Below the pieces are notes generated by a model. That model was not told the DNA's origin, did no database searches, and was given only the letters and a program-made list of their open reading frames with translations. The position numbers were made by a program, and so were the translations under genes. A stretch of 64,000 nucleotides of DNA from Paracoccaceae bacterium. GTDB lineage: Bacteria; Pseudomonadota; Alphaproteobacteria; Rhodobacterales; Rhodobacteraceae. Numbering within the stretch: position 1 is the first letter of the stretch; the number at the start of each line of letters is the position of its first letter. The DNA is taken from the NCBI GenBank assembly GCA_033344815.1, contig JAWPMR010000001.1:792136-856135 (forward strand), given 5' to 3'. Shown in pieces: positions 1-9,880 of the stretch.

Positions 1-754
1 GCCAGCCCAATTCTAGTCAGTTAACTTGGGAGACGTTTGATGCATCAAAACGACGATGCGAGCTTTCCGCTTCAGCAGAGTTTTCAATGACCGGTTTGGG
101 TAGATCCGCAGCGATGCCAAACAATTTGAAGCAACGGACGCGAGCGTATTTAGGCAAGCATCGCTGTAACCGCATCAGGTTGCTTTGTCCGCGACCTATT
201 TCGCGATTCTCGCCGCAACGAAAAGATGGTTTGGGCAAAGCTTCGAACACCGACTGGCAATGACTGCTTCGACGACATCGGCTGTGACGCAGCAAAAACT
301 TTGCCGCAACTGCAAAAAAAAGCTGCGTCAGCAGCATGGCTAAAGGCCAATGTCGGAAAAGTCCGCGCTGCCAACCTACGGCCTAAATTTTGCTGCAGAG
401 GTCAGTCAATGAAAGCATTTCATGCGGCACCGCAGAGAATTCAATCCAGATGGCGCGACGAAGGCCAGACTTTGCAAAGGTCGCTATCTGCGCTTCGCAG
501 ACATATGCGCCGAGCGCAGCATCGCCCTGGCCAGCTGCGCGGACTTGAAGGTCGGCTTTCGCGCTTGCAGCAGAGTTTCGCTGCGCCGTGCGTGAATGTC
601 GAGTTTGGGCTGGCACCGGTCAACCGACAACAGCAGTAGGACGTCAGCCTTTCGCTCAAAACTTCGACCTTTTCAACATGTAATTCGCCCGAAATTCATC
701 TGGCCGCGAAGCGATATACGCGTTCACTTCCATCAATCTAGAGATTAGTGGAAT
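1..754. other. Region without a supportable gene
   Basis: Several open frames overlap here on both strands (for example 226-639 plus and 17-337 minus). None has a convincing ribosome binding site, recognisable domain or sensible composition; the frames are rich in Arg, Gln and Cys as expected of shadow reading. I see decayed intergenic DNA with short local inverted repeats only. Confidence 0.5.
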
Positions 755-976
755 GTGTTGCCAACCAGAATGCGCAGAATACTAGGCTTCTATTTCAGCT
801 GTGCCGCTTACTTCGCCATAGTGTTTGGCGTCGGTCTGCTGTTGAGCGGATTGTTGGAGTTAACAAACAATGAGGCTCTGGGACTTTCACTTCATTTCGC
901 GTTGATGGGAACACTGCTCTTGGGCCTTGGAATTGGTCTCCGAAAATGGGGCCAGAGACTTCGGTGTCGGCAATAG
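755..976 (+). CDS. Small two-helix membrane protein, hypothetical
   Basis: This 73-residue frame starts at GTG 755, with an alternative ATG at 770. It encodes two hydrophobic segments, about residues 9-32 and 42-62, joined by a short polar turn and followed by a basic tail, so it would be a small inner membrane hairpin protein. No family is recognised. It stands alone between two gene-free stretches. It could equally be a fragment of a larger decayed membrane gene. Confidence 0.35.
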   Translation: MLPTRMRRILGFYFSCAAYFAIVFGVGLLLSGLLELTNNEALGLSLHFALMGTLLLGLGIGLRKWGQRLRCRQ

Positions 977-1022
977 CTATTAGTCTTGCGAAAAACACCG
1001 GAGTTGAACCAAAAGGTCAGAA

Positions 1023-1128
1023 GTCCGCTTTGGGCTGCCTGCAGCCATCTGGCAGCAGGTTCCAGACGCAGATTCGCTGCAAGCCTGCTGCTGCATCGCC
1101 GCAAGGCGGCTTTGAGCCCAAAGCGGAC
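1023..1128. repeat. Nested inverted repeat (cruciform or hairpin element)
   Basis: A 14-bp arm GTCCGCTTTGGGCT at 1023-1036 is repeated exactly in inverted orientation at 1115-1128. Inside it a second perfect 8-bp pair, GCAGCAGG at 1052-1059 and CCTGCTGC at 1084-1091, surrounds a GCAG/CTGC mini-hairpin. The whole unit folds as a long three-step hairpin. It lies in the gene-free stretch before the amidohydrolase gene. It may be a dispersed intergenic repeat of this genome or a decayed mobile-element end; one window cannot tell. Confidence 0.6.
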
Positions 1129-1291
1129 CCGTCATCCGCCCGCTCAAATGCCATGACAGCCCCTGCAAAAAAACGCAATTTGTTCAATTGTCGCCGTGAG
1201 GGAAAAACAACTTACACGACGATGCCAAAAGGAAGTGTTTCAATGCGATTTTTGTGCTTTTGTCTTATGAACGGCTAGGGGAGAACAACAA

Positions 1292-2653
1292 ATGACGAAA
1301 TCGGCCAGCATCAGCCGTAGGAACCTATTGATCGGTGGCATAGCCTTTGGTGCCACTGCACGCGTGCCAGCTCGCGCCCAGCCAGCTGCACCCTTAACAT
1401 TGATTTCGAACGTGACTATATTCGATGGCTTGAACGATGCGCTTATAGAAAATGGCAGCGTTCTCGTAGAAGGTCAGTTCATCTCGGCAGTCTCACGCGA
1501 GGCCATCGTGGCGCCAGACGCAATGCAGATTGATGGCGGCGGCCGCACCCTGACGCCTGGCTTGATCGACTCGCACCAGCACATAATGTTAGGCCCTACC
1601 ACCGATCCTTTGCGGGCGGTATTGTCAGAAACGATCTACACAACGGCGTATTCGGCAATTCCGCAGGCAAAGAAACTCATCGACATGGGCGTAACCTCGA
1701 TCCGAGACCTCGGCGGCCCTTCAATTGAATTGGGTCGGGCGATCGACGCAGGTCATATAGACGGACCGCGCATCATGTCTGCGGGGCATTTCGTTGGCGC
1801 GACGGCGGGTCACGGAGACTTTGGAGGGTTCCGGTATCTCGGAGGAACAGAGGCATTAAACAGCGATGCAAACCGCGCTCTTACATCTGGCTGGTCTATC
1901 CTTGCCGATGGTCCAAGCGATGTTCGCTGGGCAGTACGAACTGCTTTGGCCAACGGGTCGGCTTACATCAAGGTTATGGCAGGAGGCGGAGTTGCGTCGG
2001 TAAAGGATCCGCTGGAGTCCGTAGGTTATTCGGAGAACGAATTCCGTGCTGCGGTCGAAGCTGCCGCAGACTACGATACTTACGTGGCGTGCCATGCGTA
2101 CAACGATGAAAGCGTCCAGCGAATGATCCGCGCAGGAGTGGCTGACAATGTACACGGCCACTTAATGTCTGAAGAAACCGTTGCGATGATGGGTGAAGCT
2201 GGCATGTGGCTGAGCAGCCTATCGAACCCTGTTGGCCTTATGGATGTTCCGTTCTTTACCGATGAAAACCGGCGTAAGGCCGCGGAGGTTATAAATGGAT
2301 ATGAGCAAGTTATGGGTTGGGCCAAGCAGTATGGTGTCAAAATTGGGTGGGGAACCGATGCGGCGTCATCGATGCTGGATACGGTTTTGTTAGAGTTCCA
2401 GCAGCGTTCGCCGTTCTTCACACCGACGGAGATGCTTAAGCAAGCGACATCAGCAAATGGCCAGCTATTTGAGCTCGCTCGCTCACGCAACCCATATAGA
2501 GCTGCCAAACTCGGTGTCATTGAAGAGGGCGCTTGGGCAGACATGCTGCTCTACAATGGCAATCCGACAGAAGACATCGGTGTTGTTATTGACTACAAAA
2601 ACACCCTCGATCTGATCATGAAGGATGGCAAAGTCCATATGTCTAAGTTCTGA
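1292..2653 (+). CDS. Tat-exported metal-dependent amidohydrolase
   Basis: The 453-residue product begins with a twin-arginine signal (SRRNLL at residues 8-13, then a hydrophobic stretch and a cleavage-like PARAQP), so it is probably exported folded to the periplasm. The mature part is an amidohydrolase-superfamily enzyme of the imidazolonepropionase/prolidase-like group: an N-terminal beta domain, the metal motif HQH in LIDSHQHIM near residue 93, later catalytic His residues (CHAYND, NVHGHL), and the terminal Asp of GWGTDAASS. Such enzymes hydrolyse cyclic amides or Xaa-Pro type substrates; the substrate here is unknown. The ATG has a GGGGAGA ribosome binding site at 1278-1284. It is monocistronic and intact among decayed neighbours. 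Confidence 0.85.
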   Translation: MTKSASISRRNLLIGGIAFGATARVPARAQPAAPLTLISNVTIFDGLNDALIENGSVLVEGQFISAVSREAIVAPDAMQIDGGGRTLTPGLIDSHQHIMLGPTTDPLRAVLSETIYTTAYSAIPQAKKLIDMGVTSIRDLGGPSIELGRAIDAGHIDGPRIMSAGHFVGATAGHGDFGGFRYLGGTEALNSDANRALTSGWSILADGPSDVRWAVRTALANGSAYIKVMAGGGVASVKDPLESVGYSENEFRAAVEAAADYDTYVACHAYNDESVQRMIRAGVADNVHGHLMSEETVAMMGEAGMWLSSLSNPVGLMDVPFFTDENRRKAAEVINGYEQVMGWAKQYGVKIGWGTDAASSMLDTVLLEFQQRSPFFTPTEMLKQATSANGQLFELARSRNPYRAAKLGVIEEGAWADMLLYNGNPTEDIGVVIDYKNTLDLIMKDGKVHMSKF

Positions 2654-2968
2654 TCTTTGCCCCGCTTCCCGGGCACCAATGATCTTCTGCAAAGGCCGAA
2701 GCATTGGTTTGTTATCGAAATTTTGACAACGGCGAGGCGCACCTGTCAGTACATAGTCGGCCATGCGTCGTAAATGAATGCTTTGTCCCGCGAACTGTGA
2801 GTTCGAACTGACCAGAAGTTTGGCAGTGCAGCGAATGGCCGCTAGGCGGGCTGCGACGGCGGCATCACGAGCAACTGCTGGATGTCTTCTTTTGGCCGGT
2901 TGTTATCTCTTTCCAAACAATCATCAGACGCAGTAAGGGTCTCAATGTTCGAATTTCGGGGGTAAATC
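2654..2968. other. Intergenic, no gene seen
   Basis: No open frame with a plausible start or family match. The only recognisable signal is the GGGGGT ribosome binding site at 2957-2963 belonging to the following pseudogene. Confidence 0.5.
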
Positions 2969-3512
2969 ATGGCGCAAAAAGCCACCATCTACAAAGTTGA
3001 ACTGTCAATTTCCGACATGGATCGTCAATATTATGAGACCCAAAATTGACTATCGCGAAACGTCCCTCAGAGACGGATCAACGGCTGATGGTGCGCATCG
3101 TCGCGTTTGCGTTAAATGCCCACGAGCATTTGGAAATGGCGAAAGGACTGTCTACGGATGAAGAGCCGGACATCTGGCCAAAAGGCCTGAGCGGTGAACT
3201 TGATTTGTGGATGGCACTTGGGTTGCCCAGTGAAAAGATGATGCGCCAATCCTGTGGCAAAGCTGACAAGGTGATTGTCTATCCTTATGGCGGTAGGACG
3301 GCAGATATTTGGTGGGACAAAGTCAAAAACAGCACCACCCGTTTTACCACCTTCAAGTGATAAACCTTGCTCCGAACGAAACAGACGCATTGTCAAATCT
3401 GGCCAGCCGCGCGATGAAGCTGCAAGTCAATATTCAGGACGGTGATGTAATGGTTAGTGTTGACAACGGCATCGTCTACGTGACCCACATAAAGTGGAAA
3501 ATTGTTGGGTAA
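2969..3512 (+). pseudogene. yaeQ: yaeQ family gene broken by two frameshifts
   Basis: Reading from ATG 2969 gives the start of a YaeQ protein (MAQKATIYKVELSISDMDRQ) that runs into TGA at 3047-3049. The family sequence resumes one frame over from 3046 (LTIAKRPSETDQRLMVR) and continues to about 3352. It then shifts again and finishes in a third frame as QVINLAPNETDALSNLASR down to the stop at 3510-3512. Each shift is explained by loss of one base, near 3045 and near 3350. Joined, the pieces give the normal YaeQ length of about 180 residues. YaeQ has a PD-(D/E)xK nuclease-like fold of uncertain role. The high remaining similarity implies recent inactivation. Confidence 0.9.
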
Positions 3513-3792
3513 TTCTTGCATGACTACTGCAGAGACAGCCTCCAAAGAACTGTGCCCGCTTTAGTTGGACGTCGCGAACCAAGGTTCACATTGCTGAAGC
3601 CGCAGCACAGCACCGATTGCTATGACCAACGTCCGCAATGGGCCTTGCAGAACTGGAACTTGCGATGATTTCGGGGCGACAAATTGGCAAGCGCCACCGC
3701 TTGTCGGGCCCAAACGTGGTTGATGTTAGCGAGGCAGACGGCACGGCCCTCAATCCGGTCCTGTGAGAAGTGAGATCACGTGAATGCAGGAG

Positions 3793-4593
3793 TCAGAATC
3801 TACAGCCGAGTAGTCCTTGCGCCCTACTTAAGCGTGGTCTACATTTGGCCGCGGCGGAATAGAGCCAGATGTCGGCGTTGGTGTCTGAATAGTCTTCAGA
3901 ATACTTCACGCCAGTGGTCATATCCATAACTTGCCGGACGGTCGCTGTCACAATGGCGCTCTCGCCAATCTCGGGAATGATGTCACGCACCAGAGCGGTG
4001 TCGTCGAGCGTACCTTAGACCACCATGATTTCGGCCAGAAGGCCGGTGAAAGACTTGGTCATCGACATAATGGCGTGCTTGCGGTCCTCTTCGAGGCAGC
4101 CGAAGTAGCGCTCGTAAACCACTTCGCCCCTGTGCAGGATCAGCACACCATCAGTGTAGTTTGCGCAGAGCGACTCTTCCCAGGTCATCTCTTCTTCGCT
4201 GTTTTGCGGCGTGAAGGTGACCGCATCGATCTGCGTTCGAAGATCGGCAAACTTGGAGGTCGACGGATAGGCCAGTGGAACCGGCGCGCCGATACCGCGG
4301 CTGATCTTCTCGGTGGGTAGGAACTCCCTCAGATGACAGACTGACCAGCGCAGCCTCGGGAAGCTGAAGTAGACGCTGTCAGGTTGCGTGATCATCTTGT
4401 CAGGCGGTGGCGGAAAGCCCTGCATCCAGCCCATGACCTTGGGATCAGAGTCGCGTGCAGACAGGACATCTGACTGCGCTTGGACCGAGCCGAAAGAGAT
4501 CAATACAATGAGCATGGCCGCTCTCAGCGTTGCGCCTAAGTTGTTCATGCCCATTTTTCTTTCTATTGCAGCGTTCTGTCGCCTCTTTAGCAT
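3793..4593 (-). pseudogene. Serine hydrolase, beta-lactamase/NylB-like, nonsense mutated and truncated
   Basis: The first 192 codons (4593 down to 4015) encode a signal peptide (LRAAMLIVLISFGSVQAQS) and the N-terminal half of a class C beta-lactamase-fold hydrolase, with the nucleophile motif SMTKSF (SxxK) near the end. A TAA at 4015-4017 interrupts the frame. The same frame then continues with family-like sequence (VRQVMDMTTGVKYSEDYSD) to 3793, where it diverges and ends. The C-terminal half with the KTG-like motif is missing. NylB-type enzymes cleave aminohexanoate oligomers or other small amides or esters; this copy should be inactive. Confidence 0.8.
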
Positions 4594-4767
4594 AGAGCGA
4601 ACGATTGTATTGTCCTTCTGACGCGACGTTCGTTCCAGGGATTTTCGCCTCTTTTAACTCCTGCTGGTCATTCAGGTCGCTTCCAAAACCCGCTCAGCAT
4701 ACAACGTCGGCTTGTCACCTATGACGACTATGCCGATGGATACGTCGCAAAGGAAATTGAAACCATT

Positions 4768-5088
4768 GTGGGCGCCACAGAAAGTACCGCCCAACAATCG
4801 GCAGAACTATCAAAACAGGCAGGCGCAGTTGGCGCAAAACAATCGCGCAAGCGCCGACTAACCAACTTTGCAGCAAGAATACAGGAGATTGAAAACCTCG
4901 AGGTTGCTACTGACCTTATCAATGAGCATCGCATCGTAGAGCATGCCTTCGACACACCGCGCTCGCGTGCAAAGAGCATGCCAGAATCTTCGACGATGAA
5001 CGTGTCCACCTTCCCGAAGACCCTTAGATGCGGGTGTTCAGCTCAATCGAAAAACTCGCGCAATGGCGGCACTTTGTGTGCGTGCTAG
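4768..5088 (+). CDS. Hypothetical ORF or remnant, unrecognised
   Basis: The open frame has coding-like composition (Ala, Glu, Gln, Ser and Lys rich, e.g. AKEIETIVGATESTAQQ, the first residues upstream of the first ATG). It reads back in frame beyond 4768 to about 4700 without a clear start. The C-terminal third turns Cys/Arg-rich and looks like out-of-frame reading. I recognise no family and regard it as a probable gene fragment in a decayed stretch. Confidence 0.2.
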   Translation: MGATESTAQQSAELSKQAGAVGAKQSRKRRLTNFAARIQEIENLEVATDLINEHRIVEHAFDTPRSRAKSMPESSTMNVSTFPKTLRCGCSAQSKNSRNGGTLCAC

Positions 5089-5353
5089 CCTTGATCCGCA
5101 TCGGGCGGCGGATCAGGTACCATGGCACGGACTTGAATGCCCAACTGATCGCGCAACGCACCGATCCCAGCACACAGTTCGCACCATGAGAACCCCAACA
5201 CCGCAAACAGTTCCGGGGCATCTCAAGTGACATCAACTGTTACCATGACCAATCCAGCTGATGCCACATCCGGCCCCACTCCCGCCACGAAAAACAAAAA
5301 GAGATTTCACTGGTGCGGTCGTAGCAGTTCCGTTCAGAAGCTGAAGCTTCTTC

Positions 5354-5767
5354 ATGGGAGCATCGATCGTAACTAGTAAAGCCTACAAACACGGGACGCG
5401 CGGGGCGACACAGTTTGTGCAGCTCACAGAATGCCTGCAACGGACGGAGGCTTGGGCAACGCTGAAACTCTGCCCCCGCGCGCTCTATGTCGAGCTCAAG
5501 CGACGGTACAACGGGCATCATAACGGCCAGATATTCCTCAGCCAGCGCGATGCCGCCAAAGCACTGAACGTGCACCGCAACGCCATTGGCCCGTCGTTTG
5601 GCGCGCTGGATGAACCCGGCTCTACCCTCATGACCAAAGGTCCGTTTCATAGCCTCTCAGGCGTCGGCATAGCGGCGCAATGGGCGCTGACAGAGATCGC
5701 TTTCATTTGCGCGAGAAAAGCTCGGCAATGCTGTCATCACCGCGCAGGCCATCCAGCACGATCCTGA
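5354..5767 (+). pseudogene. Remnant of a helix-turn-helix replication/phage-type protein
   Basis: Residues 9-85 resemble small winged-helix proteins common in Rhodobacteraceae mobile DNA. The pattern is KHGTRGATQFVQL, then a tryptophan-led helix, LYVELKRRYNG and LSQRDAAKALNVHRNAIG as the recognition region. The next expected helix is garbled, a short match (AAQWALTEIAF) returns, and the frame then runs into unrelated Cys/His-rich sequence. This suggests at least one small deletion plus loss of the C-terminus. No convincing start codon context is seen. Its presence fits the accessory character of the first 6 kb. Confidence 0.4.
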
Positions 5768-6086
5768 TCTTTTATCCAGAAGAATAGTGCTGACGGGTTA
5801 CACGCTTGATGTCTTTGACGATCTTCTAGCCAAGGGTCTTCGTTGTCTTGCACATGGTCCACTCCTCGGTGGCTAGGATGAGCAACAAACACTCTATTGG
5901 CAAATAACACTATTTGGACCCGTAAATGTCTGACAGCGGACAGGGGATAGTCAAGACATTTCAGATACAATCCAAGTGTAGCTACATTGAAGCGCCCATT
6001 GGCGCAACCGCAACGAAAGCCCGGATTGTCCGCCAACCTCGGGTCAATGAGTAACAACCTGAGTGGGTCTTGGCCCTGTTAGAGGA
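5768..6086. other. Intergenic, no gene seen
   Basis: Downstream of the TRAP permease gene. A 106-residue minus-strand frame (5737-6057) exists but has no family match, ribosome binding site or plausible composition. Confidence 0.4.
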
Positions 6087-8207
6087 TCACTTCGCGGCTC
6101 TTTTTTCCTGCAGACCTCTGGCCATCAACAGGCCAGCTATTGCGATGCCCAGCAGGTCTGTCCGCCAGTCTCCCGAGATCATACAGATCGCGCCAACCAG
6201 CAGCGCGATGCGTATGACCGGGCCGGCCGGTCCGATGAACCACGCCTGCACAGCACCTGCCAGCATGTAGACCCCTACCAGTGCCGTGATCAGATTGCGC
6301 AGGCTGATGTACCAGGGCGCCTCCATCAAAAGGCCGGGGCTGTAAAAGAACATGAAGGGCACGATGAACGCGGCCAGCCCAACCTTGAAGCTGGTAATTG
6401 AGGTGCGCATCGGCTCGGACCCGGCGATTGCGGCGCCGGCGTATGCGGCCAGTGCCACCGGTGGTGTGATTGCGGAGACAACTGCGAAGTAGAAGACGAA
6501 GAAATGTGCGATCAGGGGGGTGATGCCGATTTCGATCAGGCCGGGTGCCACAACTGAAGCGGCCACCGCATAGGCGGCAGTCGTCGGCATGCCCATACCC
6601 AGGATGACAGAGATCATCATTGCAAAGATTAGCGCCAGGAGGGTGCTTTGCTGTGCCAGTTCAAACAGAAGGCTGGAAAACCGCGCGCCCACGCCTGTCA
6701 GCGAGATCACCCCGACAATGAGCCCGGCGCAGGCGCACACGATGATGATTTGCAGAGACATGCGACCGCCATTGCCAAGCGCTTCGTAAATTTCGCGCGG
6801 GCCCATGCGGTAGGGTGTCAGCCAGCTCACCACGGCCGCCGAGGCGATGGCCAGCGTGCCCGCGCGGATGACCGAGTAGCCTGCAAAGAGTGCACCAATC
6901 AGGATGAAGATGGGAAGAAACAAGTAGGCTTGCCGCACCAGATCTGACAGTTTGGGCAGCTCTTCGGGCCTCAGCCCGCGCATACCGGTTCGGCTGGCTT
7001 CGAAATCGACCATGAAATAGATCGATGCGAAATAGAGAATGGCCGGGATCAACGCGGCGACAACCAGTTCGGTGTAGGGGATACCAGTGATCTCGGCCAT
7101 GATGAAGGCGCCGGCCCCCATGATGGGTGGCATGATCTGCCCGCCCGTCGATGCGGCCGCCTCGATCGCGCCCGCCGACTGTGGGCGGTAACCGACTTTT
7201 TTCATCAATGGTATGGTCAGCGAGCCGGTGGAGACGACGTTGCCTGCCGACGTGCCGTTGATCATGCCCATCAACCCGGAGGCAAGGACAGAAACTTTGG
7301 CCGGTCCACCGCGCGCGCGCCCGGCGGCTGCAAAAGCGAAATTCACAAAATAGTCGCCGACCTTTGAACTTTGAAGGAAGGCCGCAAAGATGATGAACAG
7401 AATGATATATGTCGACGAGACCGCCGTTGTCGGGCCCAGCACGCCGTTGTCGGTAAAGATGTAAGTAAAAAAGCGCTTGGCGTCATATCCTTTGTGTTCG
7501 AGGAACCCGGGCATCAGCGGGCCAAGAAAGGCATAGGCTATAAAGATTGCGGCAATCACGACCAGTGTCAGGCCGGCCAGCCGCCGGGTGAGTTCCGCGA
7601 TGAGCAGGACAATCACAAAGGCCGCCCAGCCGTTGTTGGGATCCGCAAAGGGTGTGCCGGCGCGCAGCCGCAACGACAATGTGTCCAGGCTGAACAGAAT
7701 GAACCCGCAGCTTGCCAGGGTGGCGATGATCAAGGCGATATCAGCCAGCGGCAGATGGCCCTGACGCGCCGGGTAGATCCAACCTGTTGCAACGGCGAGC
7801 ACTGCCCCTCCCGCCAGAACCCATCCATAGTACGCCATCGTCCAGTCGGGAGGTGCCGAGGCTCCGGGTTCGAGCAACATCATTGCTGCGCACAAAAGCG
7901 CTAGCGCGGCCGCAGTGGCGGTCAGGGCCAGCGCGCCCAAATAGACGGATATGCGCGCCGATGTTCCCTCCTGCGCGGGACGAATGGACAGCGCAGCCGT
8001 TGTCCCAAAACCAAGCATCAGCGCGCCGGCAATATGCATGATCCGAAAAGTCCACGTTTCCAGCGGAGCGATGTTCAGCACATAAAGGTGCCATGCGCTG
8101 TAGAGCGCACAGAGCAGAAAGCCGACCCGGGTCAGTGCAACCGTTGGCGCAGCGTCACTCTCTACTGTGTCCGTGGTCGCGTCACGGGGCTCGCGCACAT
8201 CAGTCAT
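6087..8207 (-). CDS. TRAP transporter fused 4TM/12TM permease (TAXI type)
   Basis: This 706-residue protein fuses the small DctQ-like and large DctM-like subunits of a tripartite ATP-independent periplasmic transporter. After a short polar N-terminus come about five hydrophobic helices and then the large permease domain. That domain has Gly-rich family segments such as NGTSAGNVVSTGSLTIPLM and GGQIMPPIMGAGAFIMAEI and the later GMGMPTTAAYAVAA. It sits in the inner membrane and imports an organic anion using a cation gradient together with the solute receptor encoded just upstream (8290-9282). The substrate is unknown; TAXI systems are often linked to C4/C5 dicarboxylates or amino acids. Confidence 0.92.
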   Translation of the reverse strand: MTDVREPRDATTDTVESDAAPTVALTRVGFLLCALYSAWHLYVLNIAPLETWTFRIMHIAGALMLGFGTTAALSIRPAQEGTSARISVYLGALALTATAAALALLCAAMMLLEPGASAPPDWTMAYYGWVLAGGAVLAVATGWIYPARQGHLPLADIALIIATLASCGFILFSLDTLSLRLRAGTPFADPNNGWAAFVIVLLIAELTRRLAGLTLVVIAAIFIAYAFLGPLMPGFLEHKGYDAKRFFTYIFTDNGVLGPTTAVSSTYIILFIIFAAFLQSSKVGDYFVNFAFAAAGRARGGPAKVSVLASGLMGMINGTSAGNVVSTGSLTIPLMKKVGYRPQSAGAIEAAASTGGQIMPPIMGAGAFIMAEITGIPYTELVVAALIPAILYFASIYFMVDFEASRTGMRGLRPEELPKLSDLVRQAYLFLPIFILIGALFAGYSVIRAGTLAIASAAVVSWLTPYRMGPREIYEALGNGGRMSLQIIIVCACAGLIVGVISLTGVGARFSSLLFELAQQSTLLALIFAMMISVILGMGMPTTAAYAVAASVVAPGLIEIGITPLIAHFFVFYFAVVSAITPPVALAAYAGAAIAGSEPMRTSITSFKVGLAAFIVPFMFFYSPGLLMEAPWYISLRNLITALVGVYMLAGAVQAWFIGPAGPVIRIALLVGAICMISGDWRTDLLGIAIAGLLMARGLQEKRAAK

Positions 8208-8228
8208 CGGATTATTCCATTAGTCACA

Positions 8229-8261
8229 ATAAAAAGGCACCCCGCCCGGAAGGCAAGGTGC
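8229..8261 (-). terminator. Terminator-like hairpin between TAXI receptor and permease genes
   Basis: On the minus strand GCACCTTGCC pairs with GGGCGGGGTGC around a TTCC loop (8236-8261), followed by TTTTTATT (8235-8228). It lies between the binding-protein and permease genes. Partial termination here would yield more receptor than permease, common for binding-protein-first operons. Confidence 0.55.
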
Positions 8262-8289
8262 TGAATTGGCTTGGCGGTGCCGTCAGGCG

Positions 8290-9282
8290 TCAGCCCTGCA
8301 AATCGGCTGGAATGTCGATCCCTTGTTCGCGGAACCATTTTACGGCACCGGGATGCCAGGGCAGGAACGTGTTCTTATCCGCATTCTCCGGCAAGGTCTC
8401 GATCGCCGCCTTGTGGATCTCAAGCATTTTTGGATTGTTGCCCATTACCGTGTCGACCACTTCGTAAACGAAACTCTCGGGCAGATCCGCATGCGCGATC
8501 GCGAAGTTCCACATCGACACGCTCAACTGGTCCTCGCCCAGCGAAGGATACGTTCCCGAGGGAATCGTAAAGGAGGCAACGGGCTGCGAGTCGATCACCG
8601 CGCCTTGCTCTTCGGGAGTAAAGCCGAAATAGGTCACGTCTGTCTGCGCGTCCAACTGGCTGAAGGCCGGATAGGGCAAACCGCCCGCCCATGTGTAGAC
8701 GTCAATCAGGCCATCCTGAAGCTGCCCGGCCAAATCTGCCGCGCCGCCATTGCGGAACTCGACATCCTTGCCCATCCCCTCAAGGATACGAGGCCAGTAG
8801 GTGCCTGGCGTACCACCTGCGGGGCCCACACCCACAACCGATCCGTCTGGGATGTCGGCAAAGTTGGTAATTCCGGAACTTGCGAGCGTCACGGCGTGAA
8901 ACCCGGTCTTGTACATCGGAAACATCGCGCGGATTTTGTCATGCTTGAGGCCCGGTGCAAGTGCGCTGTTGCCATTGATTGCGTCAAAGGCCGGACCCAT
9001 GGTGACCATGCCCATGTCCAGATCGCCCGTTTGCACAAGCGCTGCGTTCTGCACCGGCCCGCCGGTCACTTCTGTACCGCCGGGAATGCCAAGCGCCTCT
9101 GAAACCATGTTGGCCCATCCGGCACCGTAGACAAAATATGTCCCACCTTGGCTTGCTGTTCCGACGGAAAAACTGTCGGGCCAGTCGCTTCGATCTTCTG
9201 CGGCGACAGCGGATGCGGCCAAACCTAGGGTGCCTGCGACCGCGAAAGCGGCAAGGGTGCTAATTGAACGCGTGATCGTCAT
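8290..9282 (-). CDS. TAXI family TRAP transporter solute-binding protein
   Basis: The 330-residue product has a Sec signal peptide (to about residue 28, cleavage near AVAAED) and a TAXI-type periplasmic receptor domain. Family features are SVGTASQGGTYFVYGAGWANMV, TEVTGGPVQNAALVQTGDLDMG and VGPAGGTPGTYWPRIL. It binds the substrate and delivers it to the fused permease downstream. The ATG is preceded by GGAGGA 6 bases upstream. It is the first gene of a two-gene operon with a hairpin between the cistrons. Confidence 0.93.
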   Translation of the reverse strand: MTITRSISTLAAFAVAGTLGLAASAVAAEDRSDWPDSFSVGTASQGGTYFVYGAGWANMVSEALGIPGGTEVTGGPVQNAALVQTGDLDMGMVTMGPAFDAINGNSALAPGLKHDKIRAMFPMYKTGFHAVTLASSGITNFADIPDGSVVGVGPAGGTPGTYWPRILEGMGKDVEFRNGGAADLAGQLQDGLIDVYTWAGGLPYPAFSQLDAQTDVTYFGFTPEEQGAVIDSQPVASFTIPSGTYPSLGEDQLSVSMWNFAIAHADLPESFVYEVVDTVMGNNPKMLEIHKAAIETLPENADKNTFLPWHPGAVKWFREQGIDIPADLQG

Positions 9283-9880
9283 AATGTCCTCCAGTCAGAT
9301 AACGAAAATCATTGTTGACGCGTCTTGGGTGCGCGCCATTGCTTTAGTTAGATAGGCACGCACTGAGCGAAGAAAAGAGGTCGGACACGATACGGATGGG
9401 CCGCGGTAGCTGAAGCCCGAAAATCAGCCCATTCTACCGCGCAACTTTCCGTGAACGACCTGTGATGAACCCGACCTAAGTACACTTGGCCAAAAACATC
9501 TATGAGAAGGCCCTTTGTTCGGCGCCAAGAGCAACAAAGGTTTCGCCATTGTTTGCCATCGATATTTTCCGAATAAACCCGCGAGCTCCGCCTCAGGTTC
9601 AAGAGCATAGATGTTTGCTCCAAAGGCAAAATGTCAGCTTTGAGAGCAAAGCAAAGTCGTTGATTTCGTTTATTTTCTCGCCGGAAAACAAGAGACTGCG
9701 CGACAGCAACCTCCCAAATATGCTGAAAAAATGTTATGCTGATCTGTAGAACGCCAGTCTTCTGGATGTGGAATAACTATGGGGCGCACCAAACTTCTAC
9801 AGCCGCCGGGAAAATGACCACTCCACCGTCCAGTCAGCTCAATGGGTGTTTTGGTTTCACTAAGCGAAAAGGACGAAGTC
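9283..9880. other. Intergenic between divergent genes, no gene seen
   Basis: Lies between the minus-strand TAXI receptor and the plus-strand aspartic protease. Open frames at 9348-9629 (minus) and 9486-9749 (plus) lack start signals and family resemblance. Promoters of both neighbours should lie here, but I cannot assign them. Confidence 0.4.

Noticed and set aside
226-639. A 137-codon plus-strand frame near the window start
   Set aside because: No ribosome binding site, no domain, Gln/Arg-rich composition and equally long competing frames on the other strand.
5095-5236. Minus-strand stretch reading ELFAVLGFSWCELCAGIG, faintly like a glutaredoxin active site
   Set aside because: Only about 45 codons between stops, with an odd spacing of the cysteines and no continuation; the resemblance is too weak to call a pseudogene.
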